From contig PMIV01000166.1 of assembly GCA_003158355.1 (NCBI GenBank), forward strand, positions 1 through 16,239: a stretch of 16,239 nucleotides of DNA, in the 5' to 3' direction. Made by a program: the position numbers and the translations under genes. Shown piece by piece: positions 1-7,349 of this stretch (within the stretch, counting starts at the first letter, position 1; each line of letters starts with the position of its first letter). Under the pieces are notes generated by a model. It was not told where the DNA came from. It searched no databases and saw only the letters and a list, made by a program, of their open reading frames with translations. This DNA is from Anaerolineaceae bacterium (GTDB lineage Bacteria > Chloroflexota > Anaerolineae > Anaerolineales > Anaerolineaceae).

Positions 1-258
1 CTGCTGGGTGGGTCATTCTTCCTGATCGTGCTGCTGGCAGTACGCGTGATGAAAACCCCGGTCATCACCGGCAGGGAGTCGATGGTCGGTAAAGAGGGGT
101 ATGCCATCACCGAGATCGATCCAATTGGCATCGTGCAGGTGGCCGGCGAGCAGTGGAGCGCGCATCTGGCCAAGAAAGCCAAGTCCGTAGCTAAAGACGA
201 CCGGGTAATTGTGGATGAAGTTCAAGGGGTGAAACTGATCGTCAGTAAGAAAAAGTAA
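1..258 (+). CDS. NfeD-like membrane protein, C-terminal part (5' truncated by window edge)
   Basis: The reading frame is open from the first base, so the gene begins upstream of the window. The visible 85 residues start with a hydrophobic stretch (LLGGSFFLIVLLAV), probably the last transmembrane helix. A small beta-rich domain follows, with the spacing of NfeD C-terminal OB-fold domains: a short 'G..G.A.T.I.P.G.V.V.G' run, then 'D.RVIVDEVQGVKLIV'. NfeD proteins usually partner SPFH/stomatin-type membrane proteins, and the partner would be expected just upstream, outside the window. The tail ends in a run of lysines. The internal ATG at position 49 lies inside the domain and is not a likely start. 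The family call rests on a short domain and is moderately secure. Confidence 0.65.
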   Translation: MLGGSFFLIVLLAVRVMKTPVITGRESMVGKEGYAITEIDPIGIVQVAGEQWSAHLAKKAKSVAKDDRVIVDEVQGVKLIVSKKK

Positions 259-271
259 AAGGATAAAACAG

Positions 272-316
272 AATATCCCCCGCAATGGTTATTTGACCTG
301 TTCGGGGGATATTTTT
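272..316. terminator. Rho-independent terminator between convergent genes
   Basis: An 11-bp perfect stem (272-282 pairs with 303-313, core CCCCCG/CGGGGG) with a 20-base loop is followed by a T run on the plus strand. It lies between the end of the NfeD-like gene (258) and the end of nth (338, minus strand). Read on the minus strand the same hairpin is followed by a shorter T-rich stretch, so it may serve both genes, more strongly the plus-strand one. Confidence 0.85.
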
Positions 317-337
317 ATTAATGGGTGGAAAATTTTA

Positions 338-1024
338 TCAGGATAAATTCATCCGTTTCTGATAATCATCACAAATATCGTTCAGCGGGCAGCGCGGACA
401 TTCCGGGCTGCGTGCGTGGCAGATTTCCCTGCCCAGGCGGATAAGATTAAGATGGGCGGCGAAATAATCGGCCGGAGCAATGGCAGATTCGAGGAAATCG
501 TGGGTCTGTTCCAGCGAAAGGGTCAGCTCGCGCATACCCAACCGGCCGCTGACGCGGTAAATATGTGTGTCCACCGGGAAGGCGGGGCGTCCGAGGGAGA
601 ATTGCAGAACGATGGCCGCGGTTTTCCTGCCCACACCGTTGAAGTGCAGCAGCCAGCTGCGGGCTTCTTCGAGCGGCAGATCTTTGAGAAAATCGATATT
701 GAGTTCGCCGCGTTCAGCCGTGATCTGGCGCAGCACCTGCTGAATGCGCGGGCCTTTTTGGTTGCCCAGGCCGGCAATGCGGATGGCCGCAATGACCCCA
801 TCGGTTGGAGCGTCGCGGACATTCTCCCAGGTGGGGAATTGTGATTTGAGTTGGTTGAAGGCTAGATCGCGGTTGCGGTCGTTGGTGTTTTGCGAAAGAA
901 TGGTGGAAACCAATTCGTCCAGGGCAGGGAGGGGATTTCTCCAGGTGGGGATGCCGTAAAACTCCAATAAACGGTCCACCACCAACTGTGCTTTGAATTG
1001 GCGGGAGGAGGGTTCAGAGATCAT
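338..1024 (-). CDS. nth: Endonuclease III (DNA glycosylase/AP lyase)
   Basis: This is a base-excision-repair enzyme that removes oxidised pyrimidines and cleaves at abasic sites. The 228-residue product has the usual family length. The N-terminal helix carries ILSQNT (42-47). The helix-hairpin-helix is at about 126-136 (FNGVGRKTA), with Lys134 in the position of the catalytic lysine of E. coli Nth. Asp152 in VDTH matches the catalytic aspartate. The C-terminal 4Fe-4S loop is complete, with Cys202, Cys209, Cys212 and Cys218 spaced C-x6-C-x2-C-x5-C. The gene is last in a minus-strand run, starting 23 bases after the metallo-beta-lactamase-fold gene stops. No clear Shine-Dalgarno site precedes the ATG, so translation may be partly coupled. 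Nothing suggests loss of activity. Confidence 0.95.
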   Translation of the reverse strand: MISEPSSRQFKAQLVVDRLLEFYGIPTWRNPLPALDELVSTILSQNTNDRNRDLAFNQLKSQFPTWENVRDAPTDGVIAAIRIAGLGNQKGPRIQQVLRQITAERGELNIDFLKDLPLEEARSWLLHFNGVGRKTAAIVLQFSLGRPAFPVDTHIYRVSGRLGMRELTLSLEQTHDFLESAIAPADYFAAHLNLIRLGREICHARSPECPRCPLNDICDDYQKRMNLS

Positions 1025-1047
1025 AGCTATTGAAACCGGCAGACGGA

Positions 1048-1902
1048 TTATTCTTCAGGAGTTTCCTGAGAAGGGTGCGCGTGGCGGGTTACATAATGCT
1101 GCAATCCCCAGCGCAGCCGGAGTGAATAGTGAGCCATTTTTTCAGGGGGGAATTCGAAGGATTTTAACAGGTGCGTGATGGATCTTTCGATCTCATCCGG
1201 GTTGGTCTTTTCATCGATCTTTTCAAGTTGATGTTCCACTTTTTCAAGGAAGCGCACCTGTTCTTTTACCTGTTCGTAAGTGATCAAACCACCGCGTCCG
1301 GAGATGAGTGTGCAGTTGCGCAGTTCTGGCTGCGAGAGCAGTGCCAGTGATTCTTTCCAGGCAATCAGGTCCGCGTTCGCCAGGAAAGGCGGCGCATTGG
1401 GGACAACCGCATCCCCCAGGAAGATCACTTTTTCAACTGGCAGATAGACCCAAATCGCTCCATTGGAGGGACCGGGATGATATTCAAGGATCATTGGATT
1501 CGCATCCCAGTAAATTTCCAACCGATTGCTAAAGGTGATCTCTGGTGCGGCCCAGCGAATTGAACCGATCCCATTATAAAGTTCCCACTCAGCCCCGGTC
1601 TCGATTGTCTGGGCTTTAAAAGTGATAGGTCGGTCATGGAAGATCTGCGCCATTTTTTCGTGGCCAACGATCATGCATTCCACCTGACGCGAACCCAGGG
1701 TCCGGTCAAAATGAGCGTCAAGGTTAATTAAAAGACGATCAATGCCCCCGCTCATCGTCATCAGTTCTGCTCTCCAACTGCGGATATCTTCTGGCCGGAA
1801 GGGTGTGTCAATCTGAATTAACCCGTGAGGCCAGTTGATGGCTCCGAGCGTAACGCCTGGAAATGCAGTTTCAATATAGACATGCGGAGCAATTTCTTGC
1901 AT
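1048..1902 (-). CDS. Metallo-beta-lactamase-fold protein with altered metal-binding residues
   Basis: The 284-residue product has the general layout of the metallo-beta-lactamase superfamily: an N-terminal 'IDTPFRPEDI' strand-turn, a motif loop at 61-67, an 'FLGDAV' strand (161-166) and a glycine-rich 'SGRGG' loop (201-205). The metal ligands are largely changed. The HxHxDH motif reads D62-A-H64-F-D66-R67, so its first and last histidines are lost. The PGH histidine position is Pro145, although His142 lies three residues earlier. Asp164 is kept. The final GHG histidine is Arg203. His81 (VGHE) may still be a ligand. A normal two-zinc site is unlikely; one metal, a different metal, or no catalysis are all possible. 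A GAGGAG ribosome-binding site sits 5 bases before the ATG. The gene lies 26 bases after the histidine kinase and 23 before nth. Its substrate cannot be inferred. Confidence 0.8.
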   Translation of the reverse strand: MQEIAPHVYIETAFPGVTLGAINWPHGLIQIDTPFRPEDIRSWRAELMTMSGGIDRLLINLDAHFDRTLGSRQVECMIVGHEKMAQIFHDRPITFKAQTIETGAEWELYNGIGSIRWAAPEITFSNRLEIYWDANPMILEYHPGPSNGAIWVYLPVEKVIFLGDAVVPNAPPFLANADLIAWKESLALLSQPELRNCTLISGRGGLITYEQVKEQVRFLEKVEHQLEKIDEKTNPDEIERSITHLLKSFEFPPEKMAHYSLRLRWGLQHYVTRHAHPSQETPEE

Positions 1903-1928
1903 TGGAACTCCTCAAGAGGTAGATGATT

Positions 1929-3491
1929 TTAGTGAGATAGGGGCAGAGAAAAAACAAACCGCGATCCACCTTGCGGTATATTTTCAACCCAGATTGTACC
2001 ACCATGAGCCTGCACTGCAAGCTTACAAAAAGCCAGACCTAATCCCAACCCCTTGACCGGATAATTTTGTTTAAGGCGGATGAATTTTTCGAATATTTCC
2101 TCTTTGAATTTATCCGGAATACCATTTCCCCGGTCATCCACCCAGAACACAATAAATCCCTGATCTTTTTTTGAGCCAATTTGGATTGTTGATTGGTCGG
2201 GAGAAAACTTGATGGCATTTTCTAATAAATTAATGATTACCCTGCGAATCATTTCAGCATCCACAGACACGGCGGGAACATCCGGGTCAATTTGTTGCCG
2301 AATCGTGATCTCTTTGTTTTTAGCCGCGGATTGAACGACCTCAATAGCTCCATTAACAAGCGTCTTGAAATCAGTCAATTGTTTATTCGTGATTTGTTGC
2401 CCGGATTCCAGACGATTGATATCAAGCAGCCCATCGATCATACGCTGCATGCGTTCGGTGGAGCGCTTGGCTACATTAAAAACGGATTTCAGTGATTCGG
2501 ATGGAGAATCCGGCAATAAAGTTCCCATGATATCCAGGCTGGAGATGATATTGGCCAAAGGGGAGCGGAGATCATGGTAAAGCATCGCTGAAAGATCATC
2601 GCGTAATTGCTCTATCTTTTTTTGTTCTTGGATATCCCGAAAGATCCATTGCAAATAAGTGCCGTCAGCGATGATAATTTGCGAGACATGAACTTCAACG
2701 GGTAAGATCTCGTGCCCATTTTTCTTAAGGGAAGATTCGTAAATGATCGAGCCCCTTTCGGGAATATTTTCGAAATTCACGCCGATCTTTTCTGCGGCAA
2801 GCGGATGAAGATCAGCGATAGTTAACTGCTGCAAGGCAGAGATCTCATCACCGGTCTCACGGCTAGCTTCTTGATTGGCCTCAAGAATTTTGCCGTGCAG
2901 GTCAGTGATCAGAATCGGATCAATATTTTCTTCGAAAAGATCATAATAACGGAGGTGCGCATTTTGTACGTCTTTATATAATTCTGCATTCCGGATTGCA
3001 ACGCCGGCTATTTCTGTGATGGCTTTTTGCAGGGCAACATGTTCTTCAGTGAAGAAATCGATCTGTGTATGTACAATGGTAAGCACGCCGACCAGTTTTT
3101 CATGAACCATTACTGGTATGCACAGCGCTGATTTTCCGGATGTGATGTTGCTGTTTGAATTTGGCCGAAACAGCCAGCGCTCGTCATTGGCGGTATTGTT
3201 TAGCAGAGCACTTTTTTTGTTGCGAATGACCCAGCCTGCCAACCCGGAAGTGATGACGTCTTGCATCTGTTCAATGGTAGTGGGGGTTAACTCACCGTTC
3301 GAAATAATGGCAGCATCGATCGGGTTGCCTTTTTCATCTAAAACGACCAGGCTGGCGCGTTCAGCTCCGATGTTAGATGTAGAAAGGCTTAATACTCTTT
3401 CCAACACCGTGTGCAAGTCTAAAGAAGCAGCTAACTCACGACTGATACTATATAGGATTTCCAGCGAAGATCGTTCTGACTGAATGCTCAT
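1929..3491 (-). CDS. Soluble GAF-PAS sensor histidine kinase
   Basis: This is a 520-residue sensor kinase with no transmembrane segment, so it probably reads a cytoplasmic signal. Domains in order: GAF at about 22-170, a PAS domain with its C-terminal segment at about 183-290 ending in 'WIFRDIQEQKKIE', the HisKA dimerisation helix with phospho-acceptor His306 (YHDLRSPL), and HATPase_c at about 375-520. The ATP-binding boxes are intact: N-box Asn421 and Asn425, G1 D453-R-G-N-G457, an F box around 467-470, and G2 GLGLGL at 481-486. No response regulator gene is in the window, so it is an orphan kinase here. The start is supported by AGGGGA a few bases before the ATG. It appears to be first in an operon with the MBL-fold gene and nth. 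The ligands of the GAF and PAS domains are unknown. Confidence 0.92.
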   Translation of the reverse strand: MSIQSERSSLEILYSISRELAASLDLHTVLERVLSLSTSNIGAERASLVVLDEKGNPIDAAIISNGELTPTTIEQMQDVITSGLAGWVIRNKKSALLNNTANDERWLFRPNSNSNITSGKSALCIPVMVHEKLVGVLTIVHTQIDFFTEEHVALQKAITEIAGVAIRNAELYKDVQNAHLRYYDLFEENIDPILITDLHGKILEANQEASRETGDEISALQQLTIADLHPLAAEKIGVNFENIPERGSIIYESSLKKNGHEILPVEVHVSQIIIADGTYLQWIFRDIQEQKKIEQLRDDLSAMLYHDLRSPLANIISSLDIMGTLLPDSPSESLKSVFNVAKRSTERMQRMIDGLLDINRLESGQQITNKQLTDFKTLVNGAIEVVQSAAKNKEITIRQQIDPDVPAVSVDAEMIRRVIINLLENAIKFSPDQSTIQIGSKKDQGFIVFWVDDRGNGIPDKFKEEIFEKFIRLKQNYPVKGLGLGLAFCKLAVQAHGGTIWVENIPQGGSRFVFSLPLSH

Positions 3492-3711
3492 TTTTCCCCT
3501 GTCAATATTATTTTATACCCAATTCCAAGTTGGCTATTTCTTTCCAGAGTAAGATCCATTCGTCTTCCCTGCTGTGTTGGTTTTAATGAAATATCAAAAA
3601 GGGAGAAATACTGGCAAAATAGATCACTCGTGGAAGTGACAAAAAAAAGCTATTCTATTTTTTAGGATGAACAGGCAAAACAATTTTCTTAAATGCAAAT
3701 TTGTTCCTTAA

Positions 3712-3740
3712 AGTATAGCATAAGGAAAATGAATTACCAA
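3712..3740 (-). promoter_or_regulatory. Probable sigma-70-type promoter for the histidine kinase operon
   Basis: On the minus strand a -35-like TTGGTA (3735-3740) is followed after 17 bases by TATACT (3712-3717). An extended -10 TGC lies directly before TATACT. Transcription would start near 3705 and give a leader of about 210 bases before the kinase ATG at 3491. The rest of the 3492-3790 gap is AT-rich, with poly-A/T runs and no convincing ORF. It holds only one weak 5-bp hairpin (TCACT/AGTGA near 3625-3640). A second TATAAAAT at 3510-3517 has no good -35. Confidence 0.5.
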
Positions 3741-3790
3741 ATAAACATCTTAATTTTACAAAAAATTTACTTGAGTTTATCGCTCAGGGA

Positions 3791-4516
3791 TCATGGAATC
3801 AGAGTTGACTTTGGAACTGTACATAAAATGGGTAAGGAAGGGCTGGAGGTTGCATTCAGCGGCAGCCCCAGGTAGGGTGAGGGATCGTAAGTGTTGGATA
3901 TCTGCAATTCGTTGGTGAAGCCGCCTTTACCGTCATCTTTGACGATGGAGAAGTGCAGGTGAACTCCCACCGGGCTGTCCGGGTCGCCAGAGTAATCTCC
4001 CATGAAACCCAAAAAAGTACCAGCTTTGACGAATTCTTCACTGGTTCCGGCGGGAAAATTGGCAGCGATCAGGCTGCTGCCGTCAGGGGTAGCCATGTGC
4101 GTATAATACGTCCAGATCTGGGTACCGGGGTGCAGCGGGTCGGAGGGGATACGGATGATGACTGAAGATTTCCATGCGGCGAGGCGGGTCAGATAACCGT
4201 CGTATGCGGCATAGACCGGGGTGCTGCCTGGCTCGGTGCCCCCGAATATATCGATGCCCTGATGGCGGTGCCCGATCTGAAAAGAGTCGTTCCATAAATA
4301 GCCGACCATCCCGGTGGTGGGGAAGGTAAAAGGCGCGCTGCCGCAGCGGGTGCCCGCCTGGATTTTCCAATCGGCGTGCGCTTCAGGGTTGCGGATAAAT
4401 TGCATCACATACAGGGTGCGGTTTTTGGAATGGGCCGGATCGACAAAGAGAAAGTACCCGGCGATCAAACCGGACACAATTACCAGCGAGGCTAAAAATC
4501 CCCAAAACTTTTTCAT
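3791..4516 (-). CDS. Membrane-anchored M23-family metallopeptidase (LytM/lysostaphin type)
   Basis: The 241-residue product has an N-terminal signal or anchor helix at about 5-24 and then a secreted M23 peptidase domain. Members of this family cut peptide cross-links in peptidoglycan with one zinc ion. All ligand motifs are intact: His85 and Asp89 in HQGID, His140 in YYTH, and His186/His188 in VHLHF, the last pair completing the HxH motif. Cys58 and Cys231 could form a disulfide. No LysM, SH3 or coiled-coil targeting region is present, so the protein is a bare catalytic domain on a tether. The gene starts 7 bases after miaB stops and lacks a visible Shine-Dalgarno site, so translational coupling is likely. 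The pairing with a tRNA-modification gene says little about function. Confidence 0.9.
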   Translation of the reverse strand: MKKFWGFLASLVIVSGLIAGYFLFVDPAHSKNRTLYVMQFIRNPEAHADWKIQAGTRCGSAPFTFPTTGMVGYLWNDSFQIGHRHQGIDIFGGTEPGSTPVYAAYDGYLTRLAAWKSSVIIRIPSDPLHPGTQIWTYYTHMATPDGSSLIAANFPAGTSEEFVKAGTFLGFMGDYSGDPDSPVGVHLHFSIVKDDGKGGFTNELQISNTYDPSPYLGLPLNATSSPSLPILCTVPKSTLIP

Positions 4517-4523
4517 AGCGCCG

Positions 4524-5840
4524 CTATTCTACAAGTTCGCCCAACATCGACCAGGGTCCGGTCCAGGTAATGTGAACCGGCAGCACTTTTCCGTGCAGAT
4601 CATCCGCGGATTCGACAAAAACCAGTTTGTTGGTAGGGGTGCGACCTTTCCAGCGTTTTTTCTCTTTTTCTTCAAAGAGGATGGGCACGGTTTGACTGAG
4701 ATAACGAGCGTGTATCTCACGCATGACCTCCCCTTGTAATCTTTCGATGGCGCGGAAGCGCTGCCATTTTTCTTCTTCAGAAACATCATCCGGTAGCATG
4801 CGTTCCGAGACAGTCCCTTTGCGGGGTGAATAGCGCGCCAAATGAACCATGTCCAGACGCAGTTCCGTTAGCAGGTCAAAGGTGTTCTGGAACTGGGCCG
4901 CGGTTTCACCGGGGAACCCCACAATGATATCGGTGGCGATGGAGACGTTCGGAATGCGCTCGCGAATCTTGTGAACCAGTTGGCGGTATTGATTCGCAGT
5001 GTAGCCGCGGCGCATATTGGCCAATACCTGGTCGTCGCCAGCCTGGTTCGGGATTTCAATATGCGGCATTACCTTGGGCAAGGTAGCCACTGCCTCAAGC
5101 AGTTCATCCGTCATCCAGTTGGGATGCGAGGTGAGGAAACGCAGCCGTTCCAACCCTTCGATCTGGCTCAGACGTTCGAGCAGTTTTGCCAGGGTCGGAT
5201 AGGAAGGTTCGTCTTTTCCGTAGCGGTCGACGATCTGGCCAAGCAGGGTAATTTCTTTGATGCCCTGAGCCACCATAGATTCGGCTTCGGGAATGATCTC
5301 TTCAGGGGGGCGGCTTTTTTCAATGCCGCGGCGGTAAGGGATGATGCAATAGGTGCAGGCGTGCGAACAACCGTAAACAATAGGGATGAAGCCGGAAACC
5401 TGTTTGCCCACCAATAGTCCGGGCAAGGTCAGATCGCTGTCCATCAGAGCATAGCGGCGTGCGGTCTCGGCAGCCTCAGCATCCTGAATATCACGTTGGA
5501 TCAGGAACTCCACCAGCGGACCGGGGTCAGAGGGCGGGGAAAAGACATCTACGTATGGAAAGCGTTTGTGCAGCGGGTTGTCGCCCTTGATGCCGACCAT
5601 GCAGCCCATCATATTGATCACCAGGTCCGGCCGCTGCCGTTTGGTTGGCAGCAGTGTGGTGAGGCGGCCGACGGCTTTTTCTTCCGCGGATTGGCGCACC
5701 ACGCAAGTGTTTAAGACAATAACATCTGCTTCTTCGATCACCGGGCTAAATGTGTAACCGAGGCGTTCCAGTGCAGACGCGACCCGGTCTGAATCTGCCT
5801 CGTTCATCTGGCAGCCTTCCGTCCAAATGTGATATTTCAT
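4524..5840 (-). CDS. miaB: tRNA-2-methylthio-N6-dimethylallyladenosine synthase (MiaB-type radical SAM methylthiotransferase)
   Basis: The enzyme adds a methylthio group to i6A at position 37 of tRNAs reading UNN codons. Numbering from the ATG at 5840, the N-terminal methylthiotransferase domain has cluster cysteines Cys10 (EGCQMN), Cys46 (NTCVV) and Cys80 (MMGCM). The radical-SAM core has Cys148, Cys152 and Cys155 in C-x3-C-x2-C (GCSHACTYC). A TRAM domain closes the protein (about 370-438, with 'TNKLVFVES'). Length is normal for the family. An in-frame GTG at 5846 would add two residues, but a consensus TATAAT ends one base upstream of it, so the ATG at 5840 is the better start. MtaB and RimO are the alternatives; the GCQMNEADSDR start and overall length fit MiaB best. 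Confidence 0.88.
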   Translation of the reverse strand: MKYHIWTEGCQMNEADSDRVASALERLGYTFSPVIEEADVIVLNTCVVRQSAEEKAVGRLTTLLPTKRQRPDLVINMMGCMVGIKGDNPLHKRFPYVDVFSPPSDPGPLVEFLIQRDIQDAEAAETARRYALMDSDLTLPGLLVGKQVSGFIPIVYGCSHACTYCIIPYRRGIEKSRPPEEIIPEAESMVAQGIKEITLLGQIVDRYGKDEPSYPTLAKLLERLSQIEGLERLRFLTSHPNWMTDELLEAVATLPKVMPHIEIPNQAGDDQVLANMRRGYTANQYRQLVHKIRERIPNVSIATDIIVGFPGETAAQFQNTFDLLTELRLDMVHLARYSPRKGTVSERMLPDDVSEEEKWQRFRAIERLQGEVMREIHARYLSQTVPILFEEKEKKRWKGRTPTNKLVFVESADDLHGKVLPVHITWTGPWSMLGELVE

Positions 5841-5847
5841 GGGCACG

Positions 5848-5876
5848 ATTATAACAAGAAACTGTTCGGATTTCAG
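5848..5876 (-). promoter_or_regulatory. Promoter of miaB, likely producing a leaderless mRNA
   Basis: On the minus strand CTGAAA (5871-5876) is followed after exactly 17 bases by a perfect TATAAT (5848-5853). Only 7 bases then separate the -10 box from the miaB ATG (5838-5840). No Shine-Dalgarno sequence fits in that space. Transcription would be expected to begin at or next to the A of the ATG. Confidence 0.6.
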
Positions 5877-6002
5877 CGGCCTTCAGTTATACTTGACCTC
5901 AATGGGGATTGCGAATCTTTGACGGTTGAATATCGTGAAAACCGATCTATTTTTACTTTTCACGTCTCAGAGTAAAATCAAGGGAAATAGAAAAGGACCT
6001 CA

Positions 6003-7346
6003 ATGAACAAAAAACTGACGCTCTCATTTCTGGCAATACTCTTATCAGCCTGTGTTTTAATCAGCGCTGTTTTAATCGTAGCAGTAGTACTCATCACTCG
6101 TTCGAAGCCTGTTCAGGTTGAAGCTGCTGCGGTTACGCCCACTGCGACCAGTATCGATGCCCAAATGGACCAGATCCAGCAAGAGGTGACCTCTTACCGC
6201 GGCCTCAAAATGGATAAACCCCTCAATCGCTCTTTGCTAACCACCGATAAACTTAAAGATCATGTCATCAATGAGTTCTTTGCCGACTATACCGCAGAAG
6301 ATGCTCAGCACGATGAAGAGGAACTGAATGCTTTTGGCCTCCTGCCCGCAAATTTCGATCTGCATGATTTTTACATCAAGTTGTATTCTGAGCAGATCGC
6401 CGGATATTACGATTCGAAGACCAAACAAATGTATGTGGTTTCAGACGAGGGTTTTAATGGTACAGAACGCATGACCTATGCACATGAATTTACCCATGTA
6501 CTGCAAGACCAGACCTATGATCTGGAAAATGGTCTCAAGATGAATGAAGAGTATTGCAAACACGAGACTGAATACTGCGCAGCCTTGAGCGCCCTGGTAG
6601 AAGGCGATGCCACCCTCTCGGAGCAATACTGGTATTATAAATACAGCACAGATCAGGATAAAAGTCAGATCAGCGATTTTCAAAAATCTTATACCAGCCC
6701 GGTTTACGATTCTGCCCCGGCATACATGAAAGAAGATTTCCTTTTCCCCTATACGCAAGGGTTGGCTTTTGTGAATACACTTTACGGCGAGAACAAGTGG
6801 ACGTCAATCGATGACGCTTTTAAAAATCCACCTGTTTCTACCGAGCAAATTCTGCATCCGGAGAAATATCCCGGTGAAGCACCGGTGAAAGTAACCGTAC
6901 CTGATCTGCTGACCACTCTGGGAAAAGGTTGGACGGAAGTTGACCGCAATGTGATGGGCGAATGGTATACCTACCTGATGTTGGCAGACGGTAGCGACGC
7001 TAAATTCCGCCTGGACGATCAGACGGCGAAGGATGCCTCCGCGGGTTGGGGCGGCGATACGTATGTTTATTATAGCAACGACACGACAAAACAATTCGTG
7101 CTGGTCTGGGATTCTGAGTGGGACACAAAGAAGGACAGTGATGAATTCTGGCAGGCCAGCCGCACTTACGGCAATGATCGTTGGGGAACAGCAAAAACCG
7201 ATACAACTGCTTCGATCTCGTGGCAAACGGACAAGGATGGTCTGGTGACTATGCAGCAAACTGACAAAGGCGTGCAGTGGTTAATGAGTCCCACAGCAAG
7301 CATGCAAAGTAAACTGGTGACCGCTTTATCCAGCGGTGGGAACTAA
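6003..7346 (+). CDS. Membrane-anchored putative zinc metallopeptidase (HExxH, gluzincin-like)
   Basis: The 447-residue product has an N-terminal hydrophobic anchor (about 7-31), a short Thr/Pro linker (TPTATS, 45-50) and an extracytoplasmic peptidase-like domain. The zinc motif is His161-Glu162-x-x-His165 in 'YAHEFTHVLQDQ'. Glu200 in 'LVEGDA', 35 residues later, is a good third ligand of the gluzincin type. 'GYYDSKTKQMYVV' just before the motif and 'STEQILHPEKY' further on match a family of uncharacterised bacterial and archaeal putative metallopeptidases with HELTHALQDQ-like motifs. Cys185 and Cys192 may form a disulfide. The C-terminal part (about 320-447) is a likely beta-rich domain of unknown role. 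A clear AAAAGGA site sits 5 bases before the ATG. The substrate is unknown. Confidence 0.82.
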   Translation: MNKKLTLSFLAILLSACVLISAVLIVAVVLITRSKPVQVEAAAVTPTATSIDAQMDQIQQEVTSYRGLKMDKPLNRSLLTTDKLKDHVINEFFADYTAEDAQHDEEELNAFGLLPANFDLHDFYIKLYSEQIAGYYDSKTKQMYVVSDEGFNGTERMTYAHEFTHVLQDQTYDLENGLKMNEEYCKHETEYCAALSALVEGDATLSEQYWYYKYSTDQDKSQISDFQKSYTSPVYDSAPAYMKEDFLFPYTQGLAFVNTLYGENKWTSIDDAFKNPPVSTEQILHPEKYPGEAPVKVTVPDLLTTLGKGWTEVDRNVMGEWYTYLMLADGSDAKFRLDDQTAKDASAGWGGDTYVYYSNDTTKQFVLVWDSEWDTKKDSDEFWQASRTYGNDRWGTAKTDTTASISWQTDKDGLVTMQQTDKGVQWLMSPTASMQSKLVTALSSGGN

Positions 7347-7349
7347 ACC

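Noticed and set aside
416..844. 142-codon open frame on the plus strand opposite nth
   Set aside because: It lies wholly inside the well-supported nth gene on the other strand, has no ribosome-binding site, and shows no protein-like pattern.
3510..3517. TATAAAAT as the -10 box of the histidine kinase gene
   Set aside because: There is no -35 at 16-18 bases, and the promoter at 3712-3740 is much better; it could still be a minor start.
3625..3660. Hairpin TCACT/AGTGA beside an A/T run in the kinase leader as a terminator or attenuator
   Set aside because: The stem is only 5 bp, and on the transcribed minus strand the T run comes before the hairpin, not after it.
4971..5417. 148-codon open frame on the plus strand opposite miaB
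   Set aside because: It is antisense to the conserved radical-SAM core of miaB; its length is explained by codon bias on the coding strand.
6804..7259. 151-codon minus-strand frame inside the metallopeptidase gene
   Set aside because: It is antisense to a clear gene with a good ribosome-binding site and has no recognisable domain or start signal.
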